Shown piece after piece: positions 35,693-44,669 of a DNA stretch of 64,000 bases. The position numbers were made by a program, and so were the translations under genes. The notes under the pieces were generated by a model. That model ran no database searches. It was not told the DNA's origin and saw only the letters and a list, made by a program, of their open reading frames with translations. Position 1 is the stretch's first letter; each line of letters opens with the position of its first letter. This DNA comes from Ensifer canadensis (GTDB lineage Bacteria > Pseudomonadota > Alphaproteobacteria > Rhizobiales > Rhizobiaceae), in contig NZ_CP083370.1 in NCBI RefSeq assembly GCF_017488845.2, positions 1,736,001 through 1,800,000 on the forward strand. Reading direction: 5' to 3'.

Positions 35693-36454
35693 TCAGTAGG
35701 ATTGGATGGAGGCGAGCGAGCGCTTGGCGAAGCGCTGGAAGTCACTCGGATTGTCGTGCTCGGCAATGAAATAGCGCGCCTTGGTGCCGGAGAGCGCCTG
35801 GAACAGGCCCTTCCAGTCGACCGTACCCTCGCCGACATCGGCCCAGCCGTCTTCGTCCTTTTTCTCGCCCGTCGGCGCGATGTCCTTCACATGCACGGCA
35901 GTGATCCGGTTGGCATATTTCTTGATCCAGGCGATCGGGTCGGCGCCGCCGCGGATGATCCAGGCGATGTCGGCCTCCCAGGAAAGATCCGGCCCACCCT
36001 CGAAGATCAGGTCCTGCGGAATGCTGCCATCCGGCAGGGCGAAGAATTCGAAGTCGTGGTTGTGCCAGCCGAAGATGAGGCCGGCATCGCGGTAGGGCTT
36101 GCCCGCCGCCTGCAGGCGCTCGCCGAAGGCGCGCCAGCCGGCCGCGTTCGTCGGGCGATGCTCGGGCAGGAGATAAGGGCAATAGATCGCCCGGATGCCG
36201 AGCGCCTTGGCGATTTCAAGCACCCGTGCCGGATCGCTTTCGAGCATATCCAGGCCGAAATGCGCCGTCGGCATGGCGAGGCCGTTCTCGTCGAGACCGT
36301 GCTTGAAGCTTGCGATCTCCGCATCGCTGAGCGCCGCATAGAGCGCGCCGTAACCTTCGACCTGGCTATATCCTGCCTCGCCGATCGCCTTCAGCACATC
36401 GGCGAAGGGCGGGAAGTTGCGGGCGCTATAGAGCTGAAAACTGACGTCTTTCAT
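35693..36454 (-). CDS. Sugar phosphate isomerase/epimerase family protein (AP-endonuclease 2 fold)
   Basis: 253 residues from ATG 36454, preceded by GAGGAGGATTTTCG; a longer frame reaches 36616 but has no family similarity there. It is a xylose-isomerase-like TIM barrel. Metal-binding motifs are seen: PTAHFGLDMLES, FGWHNHDFEF with the conserved His, ITAVHVKDIAP with another His, and FIAEHDNPSDFQRFAKRSLA with Glu and the closing motif. Such proteins epimerise or isomerise ketoses or inositols. The tight link to the Gfo/Idh gene is a frequent pairing in rhizobial sugar loci. Confidence 0.88.
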   Translation of the reverse strand: MKDVSFQLYSARNFPPFADVLKAIGEAGYSQVEGYGALYAALSDAEIASFKHGLDENGLAMPTAHFGLDMLESDPARVLEIAKALGIRAIYCPYLLPEHRPTNAAGWRAFGERLQAAGKPYRDAGLIFGWHNHDFEFFALPDGSIPQDLIFEGGPDLSWEADIAWIIRGGADPIAWIKKYANRITAVHVKDIAPTGEKKDEDGWADVGEGTVDWKGLFQALSGTKARYFIAEHDNPSDFQRFAKRSLASIQSY

Positions 36455-36530
36455 CGAAAATCCTCCTCGGGAAATCATCGTGATCGGTCTGATCGGCCAG
36501 GGGCGGGACGAGACCCGGCCGGGTTTTTCG

Positions 36531-37226
36531 TCATCCGGCCCTGAGCCAGGCGTCGTAATCCGACACCAGCAGATGGACGGGGGCTGTGTCCTCCTCGATC
36601 GCCGAGAAGCGACCAACGGGTTCGCGGAAGTAATTGTCGGTAAGGTCGTCGTTGACGGTCGAAACCTCGCCCATCAACACGTCTCCGTCTTCCGCCCAGA
36701 AGGCGTGCCAGTTGCCGGGCAAAAGCGTCACGCTTTCGCCGGGCATGAGTTTCAGGAGGTCGCCGGCCTTCAGCCGACGCAGGCGCGCATCGGTCGCTAC
36801 CTCGACGTCGCTTTCGTCGTCGACAGAGCCGTCGGAGTGCGAATTGTACATCTGCAGCACCAGCGTGCCACCGCCACGGTTGATGATGTCCTCGGTCTTG
36901 GCGGCGTGGCGATGCAGCGGGTTGACCTGACCGTTGCGGGTGATCATCAGTTTCTCGGCATAGACCATGCCCTGCCCCGTCGTCAGGTTCGAGGCATCGC
37001 CATTGCGCAGCGTGAAGAGCACGAGACCGACCTCATCGAAGCGGCCCTTGCCGTAATCGGTGATGTCCCATCCGAGCCGGGCATCGAAGATCGTCGGGCA
37101 ATCCGAAGCGACGCGCGACTTCATTTCTTCCGGCGACCAATAGGCAAAGGGCGGAAGCACGAAGCCGAAGCTGCGCATGAAGGCATCGCTGCTGGCGATG
37201 ATGTCATTGACGTGGCTGCGTTTCAC
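36531..37226 (-). CDS. D-lyxose/D-mannose ketol-isomerase family protein
   Basis: 231 residues, near the ~228 of bacterial D-lyxose isomerases. It is a cupin-fold enzyme: the metal site is visible in QVNPLHRHAAKTEDIINRGG (H-x-H and Glu) and a last His in LPGNWHAFWAEDG. D-lyxose isomerases (EC 5.3.1.15) also interconvert D-mannose and D-fructose. Next to a mannosidase-like gene, the D-mannose to D-fructose reaction is the attractive role. Only 6 bases separate it from the end of that gene. The start ATG 37226 follows GGGGTGACCCACC. Confidence 0.88.
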   Translation of the reverse strand: MKRSHVNDIIASSDAFMRSFGFVLPPFAYWSPEEMKSRVASDCPTIFDARLGWDITDYGKGRFDEVGLVLFTLRNGDASNLTTGQGMVYAEKLMITRNGQVNPLHRHAAKTEDIINRGGGTLVLQMYNSHSDGSVDDESDVEVATDARLRRLKAGDLLKLMPGESVTLLPGNWHAFWAEDGDVLMGEVSTVNDDLTDNYFREPVGRFSAIEEDTAPVHLLVSDYDAWLRAG

Positions 37227-37232
37227 GGTGGG

Positions 37233-39713
37233 TCACCCCTTTCCCTGGCAGGATTCAAGATCGAAGGCGGCAAAGCGCGGCACCGTGCCTTCGGCAAGTG
37301 ATGTCTTCGGCGTGAAGCGGATGACCTTCGTTTCACCTGATGTGAGATCGAAGGCATTGTCGGCGTAGCGCCCGGCGACGTCGGCCTCGATCATCACATG
37401 CAGCGCCAGGCCACTCGCCTTGATCGAGACGTCGTAGGCGCCGTCGCCGATTGGCAAGACCTCAAGCGACAGCTTGGAGGGCTGAAGATCGAGAGCCTTA
37501 TAGGTGCCCGGCACGTGATGGCCTTCGCCACGCATGCCGTTCGACGCCTCGAACGACCAGAACAACAGTGCGTTTTCGGGAATGTCGCGCGCCGCGATGC
37601 TCACCAAGGTCGCCGCGCGGTCCGGCGAGCAGGTGCCTGCTGCCGCCATCAGCGGCGTGCGCGCACCGTCAAGCGTAACGACGAAGGCCTGCAGTTCCAC
37701 AGTCACCGGCGCGGCGGTGTCGTTGACCATCGAAAAGGTGATTTCCTTGCCGTCGGCGGACGGAATGGCGGCAACGGCCACCGGCTGGAAGAAGCGGCGC
37801 ACCATGTAATGCATGGCCTTCCAGCTGCCGCCGTAGTCGAGGCTCGACCAGGAAGCGACCGGCCAGGTGTCGTTGAGCTGCCAGTAGAGCGTGCCCATGC
37901 AATGGGGCTTGAGCGAGCGCCAGTAATCGACGGCCGTGCGGATCGCCAGGCCCTGCTGGATCTGGCTGAGATAGACGAAGCTTGGGAAGTCCTTGGGGAA
38001 GCGGAAATAGCGGAACATCGTGCCGGCAATGCGCTCGTTGCCGCCGACGTTCTTCTGGTGGCTCTCGATCACCGGCGACGCGATGTTGAGGTCCTTCTCG
38101 GCAGCAAACTGCCGGATGACGGGCATGGAGGTATAGGACTGGAAACCGAACTCCGAGCAGAAGCGCGGGCGCACGGACCGGTAATTGTCGAAGGATTTGT
38201 TCTCGTGCCAGACCGACCAATAGTGCATGTCGCCGGAACCGTCGGAATGCCAGGCGTCGCCGAAATCGAGATAGCCGGAGGCCGGGCTTGAGGGCCACCA
38301 CAGTGCGTCCGGCAGCGCCGCCTTCAGCGCAACTTCGACCGTACGGTTCAGGCGGTCATAGGAGACGAGATAACGGTCGCGATCCTTGCGCGGCTCGTCG
38401 AACCAGGTGAGCGCGCCCACCAGCTCGTTGTCGCCGCACCAGAGCGCGATCGACGGATGGGACGACAGGCGCTTGACCTGGTAGTCGACCTCGGCCGCGA
38501 CGTTGTCGAGGAAATCGGGCGTCGAGGGATAGAGGTTGCAGGCGAACATGAAGTCCTGCCAGACCATCAGGCCCAGCCGGTCGCAGAGATCGTAGAACCA
38601 GTCCGGCTCGTAGAAGCCGCCGCCCCAGACGCGGATCATGTTCATGTTGGCGTCAAACGCTGAGCGCAGCAGGTCCTCGACACCATCAGGCGTCACCCGT
38701 GACATCAGCGCGTCGGCCGGGATCCAGTTGGCGCCCCGACAGAAGATCTCGCGGCCATTGACGCGAAAGGCAAAGCGGCTTCCCGCCTCGTCCTTGTCGG
38801 TCAGAAGCTCGATCGTGCGAAAGCCGATCTGACGCGTCACCTGCTCCTGTGGCACTTCCACGGTCAGCATCGAAAGGTTCTGCTCGCCGCTGCCGGCCGG
38901 CCACCAGCGTTTCGGCTCACTGACGGTAAAGACGTGGGTGATGCGGGTCTCGCCGGTGCCGACGGCGCAATCGAGCCGCTCCCTTTGGCCGTCGAGAGAG
39001 AAATGAACCGGGACGATGCCCGGACCATCGGCAAAGAGCGTGACCGTTACCTGCAGATCGACCGAGCCGTCGCCGAGCCAGATCTGCTTTGTCGTCACAT
39101 GCTCGATGCGGGCGATCTCCAGCCGGCGCAGCGCCAGCGTACCGTAGACACCGAGCGGCGCAATCGCGATGTTCCAGTCCCAGCCGAAATGGCACTGGGG
39201 CTTCCTCAGCATGTTGCCGTTGGCGATCGGCGAATTTCCGGGGTGGTAGGGCACGTAGAAGGGCTGCGCCCTCTGCCGGCGTGCACCCTCTGATATCGAG
39301 GACGGCAGCACGATGCGGATACGGTTTTCACCGGCGACCAGCGTACGGGAGACATCGGGCCGATGACGGCGGAAGCAATTGTCGGCCTCGAGCACGAGCC
39401 GGTCGTTGACGAAGACCGAGGCGACCGTGTCGATGCATTCGAGGTCGAGATACCAGTAGCCGCCGAGATCATCCGCATCGATCGACACTGTGCGCTCGAT
39501 CACCCAATCCTCGTGCGCCACCCATTGCACGTCATCCTCGTTGCGACCCACATAAGGGTCGTCGATGATGCCGGCCCTTTGCAAAGCCGTGTGCACGTCG
39601 CCCGGCAGCGCCATGGTCGTCGCGTGGCTTTTATCGCTGGAAGCGAGCTGCCATTCTCCCGCGAGGTCGAGATAGCAAGCGGTTCGATTCGGGTCCTGGG
39701 AGAGCATTTCCAT
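37233..39713 (-). CDS. Glycoside hydrolase family 2 beta-mannosidase-like protein
   Basis: 826 residues, typical for a beta-mannosidase. GH2 architecture: N-terminal sugar-binding beta-sandwich (YWYLDLECIDTVASVFVNDR), an immunoglobulin-like domain, a TIM barrel and C-terminal sandwiches. The acid/base Glu is in ALWCGDNELVGAL (~430) and the nucleophile Glu in RPRFCSEFGFQSY (~521). The barrel block GLMVWQDFMFACNLYPSTPD fits mannosidases rather than beta-galactosidases. No signal peptide is seen, so it cleaves imported mannosides in the cytoplasm. It lies in the middle of the operon, after the ABC transporter genes. Confidence 0.93.
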   Translation of the reverse strand: MEMLSQDPNRTACYLDLAGEWQLASSDKSHATTMALPGDVHTALQRAGIIDDPYVGRNEDDVQWVAHEDWVIERTVSIDADDLGGYWYLDLECIDTVASVFVNDRLVLEADNCFRRHRPDVSRTLVAGENRIRIVLPSSISEGARRQRAQPFYVPYHPGNSPIANGNMLRKPQCHFGWDWNIAIAPLGVYGTLALRRLEIARIEHVTTKQIWLGDGSVDLQVTVTLFADGPGIVPVHFSLDGQRERLDCAVGTGETRITHVFTVSEPKRWWPAGSGEQNLSMLTVEVPQEQVTRQIGFRTIELLTDKDEAGSRFAFRVNGREIFCRGANWIPADALMSRVTPDGVEDLLRSAFDANMNMIRVWGGGFYEPDWFYDLCDRLGLMVWQDFMFACNLYPSTPDFLDNVAAEVDYQVKRLSSHPSIALWCGDNELVGALTWFDEPRKDRDRYLVSYDRLNRTVEVALKAALPDALWWPSSPASGYLDFGDAWHSDGSGDMHYWSVWHENKSFDNYRSVRPRFCSEFGFQSYTSMPVIRQFAAEKDLNIASPVIESHQKNVGGNERIAGTMFRYFRFPKDFPSFVYLSQIQQGLAIRTAVDYWRSLKPHCMGTLYWQLNDTWPVASWSSLDYGGSWKAMHYMVRRFFQPVAVAAIPSADGKEITFSMVNDTAAPVTVELQAFVVTLDGARTPLMAAAGTCSPDRAATLVSIAARDIPENALLFWSFEASNGMRGEGHHVPGTYKALDLQPSKLSLEVLPIGDGAYDVSIKASGLALHVMIEADVAGRYADNAFDLTSGETKVIRFTPKTSLAEGTVPRFAAFDLESCQGKG

Positions 39714-39798
39714 ATTCCGTTGATTGCCGGCGAAACTGCCGGCATGCCAGTGTGTCGAAACGCGCCGGATGATGAAAGCCGGCGCGTTTCCCCGTTGT

Positions 39799-40890
39799 TC
39801 AGAGACGATTTTCGCTGACCGCGTCGAAGATCGAGGCGACCGCCATGTCGAAGGAAAGCGTCACCGCCGTTCCCGGCTTGTAGCGGCGCTGGCCGCCGAT
39901 GCGCACCGACATCGACTGGCCGGCAAGTTTCAGCCAGAGCAGGTTGTCGGCGCCCATCGGCTCCTCGATATCGACGACCGCCTGGTGCGACGGCTGGCCG
40001 TTCGGTGCCTCGTCGACACGCACATGCTCCGGCCTCAGGCCAAGGACGACCTTTTGGCCAGATTTGAACGGCCCGCGCGACGGATAGGCCGACACGTCGA
40101 AATCGACGCCATTGGCGCGCACGAAGGCCCGCCCATCCTTCAATTGCAGCTCGCCGCGGAAGAAGTTCATCGACGGCGAGCCGATGAAGCCGGCGACGAA
40201 CAGGTTTTCCGGCGCGTTGTAGATCGTCATCGGATCGGCAAGCTGCTGGATGACACCGCTCTTCATCACCGCGATGCGGTCGGCTAGCGTCAGCGCCTCG
40301 ATCTGGTCGTGGGTGACGTAGATCATCGTGTTCTTCAGGGACTGATGCAGCCGCTTGATCTCGACGCGCAGTTCCGAACGCAGCTTGGCGTCGAGGTTCG
40401 ACAGTGGCTCGTCGAACAGGAACACGTCGACATCGCGCACCAGTGCCCGGCCGATCGCCACGCGCTGGCGCTGGCCGCCGGAAAGCTCGGCGGGCTTGCG
40501 CTTCAACAGCGGCTGGATCTGCAGGATCTCGGCGGCGCGGCTGACGCGCTTGTCGATCTCGGCCTTTTCGACCTTGGCCACCTTGAGCCCGAAGGAGAGG
40601 TTCTTCTCCACCGACATCTGCGGATAGAGCGCGTAGGACTGGAACACCATGCCGATACCACGGTCCTTCGGCTCCTCCCAGGTGACGTTCTTGCTCTTGA
40701 TGAAGATCTGGCCGTCGCTGACGTCCAGGAGCCCGGCGATGCAGTTGAGCAAGGTCGACTTGCCGCAGCCGGATGAGCCGAGCAGCACCAGGAATTCGCC
40801 ATCCTTGATGTCGAGGTTGAGCGTGTCGAGCACAGTGACGGCACCGAAGCTCAACGACAGATCCTTGACCGATACGCTGACGTTTTCCAT
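39799..40890 (-). CDS. Sugar ABC transporter ATP-binding protein (UgpC/MalK type)
   Basis: 363 residues. Walker A LLGSSGCGKSTLLNCIAG, Q-loop in VFQSYALYPQMSVEKN, signature LSGGQRQRVAIGRAL and Walker B VDVFLFDEPLSNLDAKLR are complete. The C-terminal ~120 residues form the OB/TOBE region of the MalK family (FKSGQKVVLGLRPEHVRVDE). It energises the two permeases encoded directly upstream; only 4 bases separate it from the first of them. Confidence 0.96.
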   Translation of the reverse strand: MENVSVSVKDLSLSFGAVTVLDTLNLDIKDGEFLVLLGSSGCGKSTLLNCIAGLLDVSDGQIFIKSKNVTWEEPKDRGIGMVFQSYALYPQMSVEKNLSFGLKVAKVEKAEIDKRVSRAAEILQIQPLLKRKPAELSGGQRQRVAIGRALVRDVDVFLFDEPLSNLDAKLRSELRVEIKRLHQSLKNTMIYVTHDQIEALTLADRIAVMKSGVIQQLADPMTIYNAPENLFVAGFIGSPSMNFFRGELQLKDGRAFVRANGVDFDVSAYPSRGPFKSGQKVVLGLRPEHVRVDEAPNGQPSHQAVVDIEEPMGADNLLWLKLAGQSMSVRIGGQRRYKPGTAVTLSFDMAVASIFDAVSENRL

Positions 40891-40894
40891 GCCC

Positions 40895-41848
40895 TTACCC
40901 TTTCACTGCGCCGGCGGCGATGCCGCGGACAAAAAGCCGCCCGGAGACGAAGTAGACGAAAAGCGGCACGGCACCGGTGAGGATGGTTGCCGCCATGTTG
41001 ACGTTGTATTCCTTCACGCCCTGTACCGAATTGACGATGTTGTTGAGCTGGACGGTCATCGGGTAATATTCCGGCCGGGTGAACACCACGCCGAACAGGA
41101 AGTCGTTCCAGATGCCGGTCACCTGCAGGATCATCGCCACCACGAAGATCGGCATCGACATCGGCAGCATGATGCGGAAATAGATGGTCCAGAACCCAGC
41201 GCCGTCGACGCGCGCCGCCTTGAACAATTCTTCCGGCAGCCCGGCGAAATAGTTGCGGAACAGAAGCGTCAGGATCGGCATGCCGAAGATGGTGTGAACG
41301 ATGATCAGGCCGGTCAGCGAGCCATAGACGCCGAGCTCGCGCAGCACGATGACGATCGGATAGATCATCACCTGATAGGGGATGAAGGCGCCGACGATCA
41401 GGATAGTGAAGAACAGGTCGGCGCCCTTGAAGCGCCAGTTGGCCAGCGCATAGCCGTTGATCGAGGCAATCGCGATCGAGACGATGGTCGAGGGAACGGT
41501 GATGCGCACCGAGTTCCAGAAGCCGCGCGAAAGGCCATCGCAGTTGAGGCCGGTGCAGGCGCTCGACCAGGCCTTCACCCAGGGCTCGAAGGTGATTTCG
41601 AGCGGCGGCGCGAAGATGTTGCCGAGTCGGATTTCCGGCATGCCCTTCAGCGAGGTCATGACCATGACGTAGAGTGGCAGCAGGTAGTAGAGTGCCACGA
41701 CAATCAGGGTGCCGTAGACCATGATGTTGCGGCCCGAAAGCGCCCGGCGCGGCTTGCGGCCCCGCGGGCCTGAAAGGGCAACGGAGGTCTTTTCCGCCTC
41801 GGGGTCGATACCGGCGGCGATGGCGTTGAAAGCGACGATCTCAGGCAC
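40895..41848 (-). CDS. Sugar ABC transporter permease (MalG type)
   Basis: 317 residues from a GTG at 41848 with GGGGGAGGG seven bases upstream; a TTG at 41866 is the alternative. Six membrane segments are seen, the first at ~55-80 (MVYGTLIVVALYYLLPLYVM). The EAA loop that docks the ATPase is ELFKAARVDGAGFWTIYFRI. The C-terminus VSGRLFVRGIAAGAVKG is typical of the MalG/CUT1 group. The start overlaps the end of the other permease gene by 8 bases. Confidence 0.95.
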   Translation of the reverse strand: MPEIVAFNAIAAGIDPEAEKTSVALSGPRGRKPRRALSGRNIMVYGTLIVVALYYLLPLYVMVMTSLKGMPEIRLGNIFAPPLEITFEPWVKAWSSACTGLNCDGLSRGFWNSVRITVPSTIVSIAIASINGYALANWRFKGADLFFTILIVGAFIPYQVMIYPIVIVLRELGVYGSLTGLIIVHTIFGMPILTLLFRNYFAGLPEELFKAARVDGAGFWTIYFRIMLPMSMPIFVVAMILQVTGIWNDFLFGVVFTRPEYYPMTVQLNNIVNSVQGVKEYNVNMAATILTGAVPLFVYFVSGRLFVRGIAAGAVKG

Positions 41849-42746
41849 GCTTGCGCCCTCCCCCAAATTCGAGATAGGCCCAGGGCACGATGATGATGGC
41901 GACGGTGATGAGCATCATGGTCGAGGCGGCAAATCCCTGGCCGAGATTCTGCGCCTGGAACATGTAGTCGTAGACGTATTTGGCCGGCACTTCCGAGGCG
42001 ATGCCCGGGCCGCCGCTCGTCTGCGCCACCACGAGATCGTAAACCTTGACGATGCCGCTTGCGATGATCACCAGCGTGGTGATGAAGACGCCGCGCATCA
42101 TCGGGATGATGACGAAGACATAGGTCTTCCACATCGGAATGCCGTCAACGCGCGACGCCTTCCAGATATCCTCGTCGATCCCACGCAAGCCGGCGAGCAT
42201 CAGGCACATGACGAGCCCGGTCCCTTGCCACAGCGCCGCGATCAGGATGCCGTAAATGACGATATTGGAATTGTAGAGCGGGTCGAAGGCAAAACTCGTC
42301 CAGCCGAGAGAGCGCACCACCGACTGGATGCCGTATTCCGGGTTGAGCAGCCATTGCCACACGAGGCCCGTCACGATGAAGGACAGGGCGAAGGGATAGA
42401 GCATGATCGTGCGGAACGTGTTCTCGAAGCGGATCTTTTGGTCCATCAGCGCCGCCAGCAGGAAGCCGATGACCAGGCTGAAAATCAGCGAAAACAAGCC
42501 GTAGATCGCCAGGTTCTGCACCGACATCAGCCAGCGCGGCGCGGCCCACAGCCGCTCATACTGGTCGAGGCCAACGAAGGAAAGCCGCGGCAAGAGCTTG
42601 GAATTGGTGAAGGAATAGACCACGGTCCAGACCGTGCCGCCGAGGAAAATGACCACGGCCGTCAGGATCATCGGGATCGAGGCCAGCTTCGCATTCAGAT
42701 TCCGCAGCCACTGGTTCGGCCGACCCGAACCGCGTGTGTGACCCAT
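41841..42746 (-). CDS. Sugar ABC transporter permease (MalF type)
   Basis: 301 residues from ATG 42746, preceded by CCGGAGGAACGAAAC. Six membrane segments: the first ~24-46 (IPMILTAVVIFLGGTVWTVV). The EAA loop reads DIWKASRVDGIPMWKTYVF. It partners with the MalG-type permease. It comes 216 bases after the binding-protein gene; that spacer may hold a hairpin that raises binding-protein mRNA, as in many CUT1 operons, though none was defined here. Confidence 0.95.
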   Translation of the reverse strand: MGHTRGSGRPNQWLRNLNAKLASIPMILTAVVIFLGGTVWTVVYSFTNSKLLPRLSFVGLDQYERLWAAPRWLMSVQNLAIYGLFSLIFSLVIGFLLAALMDQKIRFENTFRTIMLYPFALSFIVTGLVWQWLLNPEYGIQSVVRSLGWTSFAFDPLYNSNIVIYGILIAALWQGTGLVMCLMLAGLRGIDEDIWKASRVDGIPMWKTYVFVIIPMMRGVFITTLVIIASGIVKVYDLVVAQTSGGPGIASEVPAKYVYDYMFQAQNLGQGFAASTMMLITVAIIIVPWAYLEFGGGRKRA

Positions 42747-42962
42747 GTTTCGTTCCTCCGGAACTGCATTGGATTGCCGATGGCAGGCGGCGTCGATGAC
42801 GAACGGATGTGCCGTCGCTCGAAAACCGCCTCGCCACGTTGAAGCCGTTCTCCCAATACGCCTGCCAGGCAAAGGCACGCTGGTCCGCCTGAACGTGTCG
42901 TGCCGAATGGGAGCCTTGGCCGACCCCGCCGAGGGCGGGGCCGACGGATCAAGGAAGCTCCA

Positions 42963-44198
42963 TCAGTCCGCCGAAGCGATGATGTCGGCAAAGCGCTTCT
43001 GCGCTTCCTCCGGCGTCATGGAGGGGTTGGCGAAGAACTCGGAGAAGAGATCTTCCTTCTGTTTCTGGCTGTCAGCCGACAGAAGCTGGTCGGTCCACTG
43101 GATGACGTTGCCCTTGGCGAGGATGTCCAGGCCCTTCTTCATGCAGTCGTTGGCGGCAGCCAGATCGACATCGCCGCGCACCGGCAGCGAACCCTTCTTC
43201 AGGTTGAACGCCACCTGCGTCGCCGGGTTCAGGAGCGTCGATGCCAGCACTTCCTGGGCCTTGGATTTCTCCTCATCCTTCAGCACCGGGAAATAGAAAG
43301 CGTCGCCGCCCGTCGCGATGACTTCGTTGACGCCGAGGCCCGGCAGGCAGGTGTAATCGGTTCCGGCCTTCTGGCCGGCGAGCTGGAATTCGCCTTGCGC
43401 CCAGTCGCCCATGATCTGGCCGCCGGCCTTGCCGGTGATGACCATGTTGGTCGCCTGGTTCCAGTCCTGGACATTGGTGCCCTTGGACATGCGACGCGCG
43501 TCATCCGCAGCCTTGAACACCTTGGCAATTTCAGGACCGGCGGCCACTTCCTCGTCCTTGTCGCCAAAGACCTTGAGGAACGTGTCCTTGCCGGCAAGAG
43601 CGACGATGAGAACGTCGAAGGCACCGGCCGACTGCCACGGCTGTCCGCCGACGGCGAGCGGCACGATGCCGGCTTTTTCAAGTGCCGGTGCCGCTGCGAC
43701 AAACTCGTCCCAGTTCTTCGGCACATCGACGCCGGCCTTCTTGAAGGCAGCGTTCGACAGCCAGAGCCACTGCCAGGAATGAATGTTGACCGGCGCGCAA
43801 TAGACCTTGCCGTCGATGGTGCAGGAATCGAGCAGGCTCGCCGGCCTGATGATCTCTTTCCAGTTCTCCTTGGAGGCGACATCGGTCAGGTCGCGCATCA
43901 GCCCAGCCTCGACCAGTTCCTCTGCCTGGCGTCCATGGTTGAATTGCGTGGCACCCATCGGATCGCCACCGGTCAGGCGGCTGACCATGATCGGCCGCGC
44001 CGTGCTGCCGGCGCCGGCAATGGCACCGTCAACCCAGTGATTTCCGGTGGCATCGAACGCTTTTGCAAGCTCGGCGACCGCAGCAGCCTCCCCGCCCGAC
44101 GTCCACCAATGCGTCACCTCGAGATCGGTTGCGTTTGCTGCACCAAATGGCAGCGCCACCGTCACCGCCAAAGCGGCCGCGAAAGAACGTAAATTCAT
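42963..44198 (-). CDS. Sugar ABC transporter substrate-binding protein
   Basis: 411 residues. MNLRSFAAALAVTVALPFGA starts a signal peptide, with cleavage after ANA near residue 23. The mature part begins TDLEVTHWWTSGGEAAAVAE, the family 1 binder start with the aromatic WW pair. ARPIMVSRLTGGDPMGATQF and DLTDVASKENWKEII are conserved in glucose/mannose-type binders. It is the first gene of the operon and is preceded by GGGAGGAGACTC. A LacI-type operator lies 15 bases upstream of its start. The expected ligands are mannose-containing or related oligosaccharides (inference). Confidence 0.95.
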   Translation of the reverse strand: MNLRSFAAALAVTVALPFGAANATDLEVTHWWTSGGEAAAVAELAKAFDATGNHWVDGAIAGAGSTARPIMVSRLTGGDPMGATQFNHGRQAEELVEAGLMRDLTDVASKENWKEIIRPASLLDSCTIDGKVYCAPVNIHSWQWLWLSNAAFKKAGVDVPKNWDEFVAAAPALEKAGIVPLAVGGQPWQSAGAFDVLIVALAGKDTFLKVFGDKDEEVAAGPEIAKVFKAADDARRMSKGTNVQDWNQATNMVITGKAGGQIMGDWAQGEFQLAGQKAGTDYTCLPGLGVNEVIATGGDAFYFPVLKDEEKSKAQEVLASTLLNPATQVAFNLKKGSLPVRGDVDLAAANDCMKKGLDILAKGNVIQWTDQLLSADSQKQKEDLFSEFFANPSMTPEEAQKRFADIIASAD

Positions 44199-44212
44199 GA
44201 GTCTCCTCCCTC

Positions 44213-44228
44213 ACTGTAACGTTACCGT
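44213..44228. promoter_or_regulatory. LacI-type operator at the ABC sugar operon
   Basis: ACTGTAACGTTACCGT is a near-perfect 16-bp palindrome around the central AACGTT, as in LacI/GalR operators. It ends just before the ribosome binding site of the binding-protein gene, so bound repressor would block early elongation. Confidence 0.8.
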
Positions 44229-44533
44229 AAAAAACTTAGAGGAAACGATCCCGGTCCGCAACTCCCACCCCAATGAATTTAAACAGAAACATTTTCTGCA
44301 ATCTACAGGCGTACTTTCGGACATCAAAGAGACGTGAACTGATCACGGGCAAGACCATGAAGATCCGGCATAGCGGGTTGATAACGCGCTGATTTTGATA
44401 TTTTTTGTGCAGAAATGCTGGTATTTTGCTGCATATGCTCTCTCGCAGACGCAAAAAGCCCGCTGCAACACAGCACACTCAACCAGAGTGTTTCATTCAC
44501 CGCAGCGCAGCAACGAAAATGCTCGACAGCGCT

Positions 44534-44549
44534 ACTGTATCGTTACAGA
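44534..44549. promoter_or_regulatory. LacI-type operator upstream of the lacI-family gene
   Basis: ACTGTATCGTTACAGA matches the other two sites with a single change in the centre. It is 121 bases before the regulator's start and 336 from the ABC operon, so autoregulation or looping is possible. Confidence 0.7.
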
Positions 44550-44669
44550 TTTGCCTCGGTGCCGTACGCCCATAGCAGGATAGCTCCCCGTCACATTTCG
44601 TATATAAGGCGGGAAGTGACGCTAAATGGGGCGGCGGGCGGCAACGGCAAGGGCGAGCGGGTGACAGCG

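Larger units (their letters stand above)
44199..44669. other. Divergent control region, ABC operon / lacI
   Basis: 471 bases with no gene, clearly more AT-rich than the surroundings from 44230 to 44620. It carries two LacI-type operators (44213-44228, 44534-44549). Promoters for both directions must lie here. Confidence 0.6.

Noticed and set aside
34538..36544. 668-codon open frame on the plus strand across the Gfo/Idh and TIM-barrel genes
   Set aside because: Antisense to two recognisable enzymes and rich in Arg/Asp/Gly/Ala; no family features.
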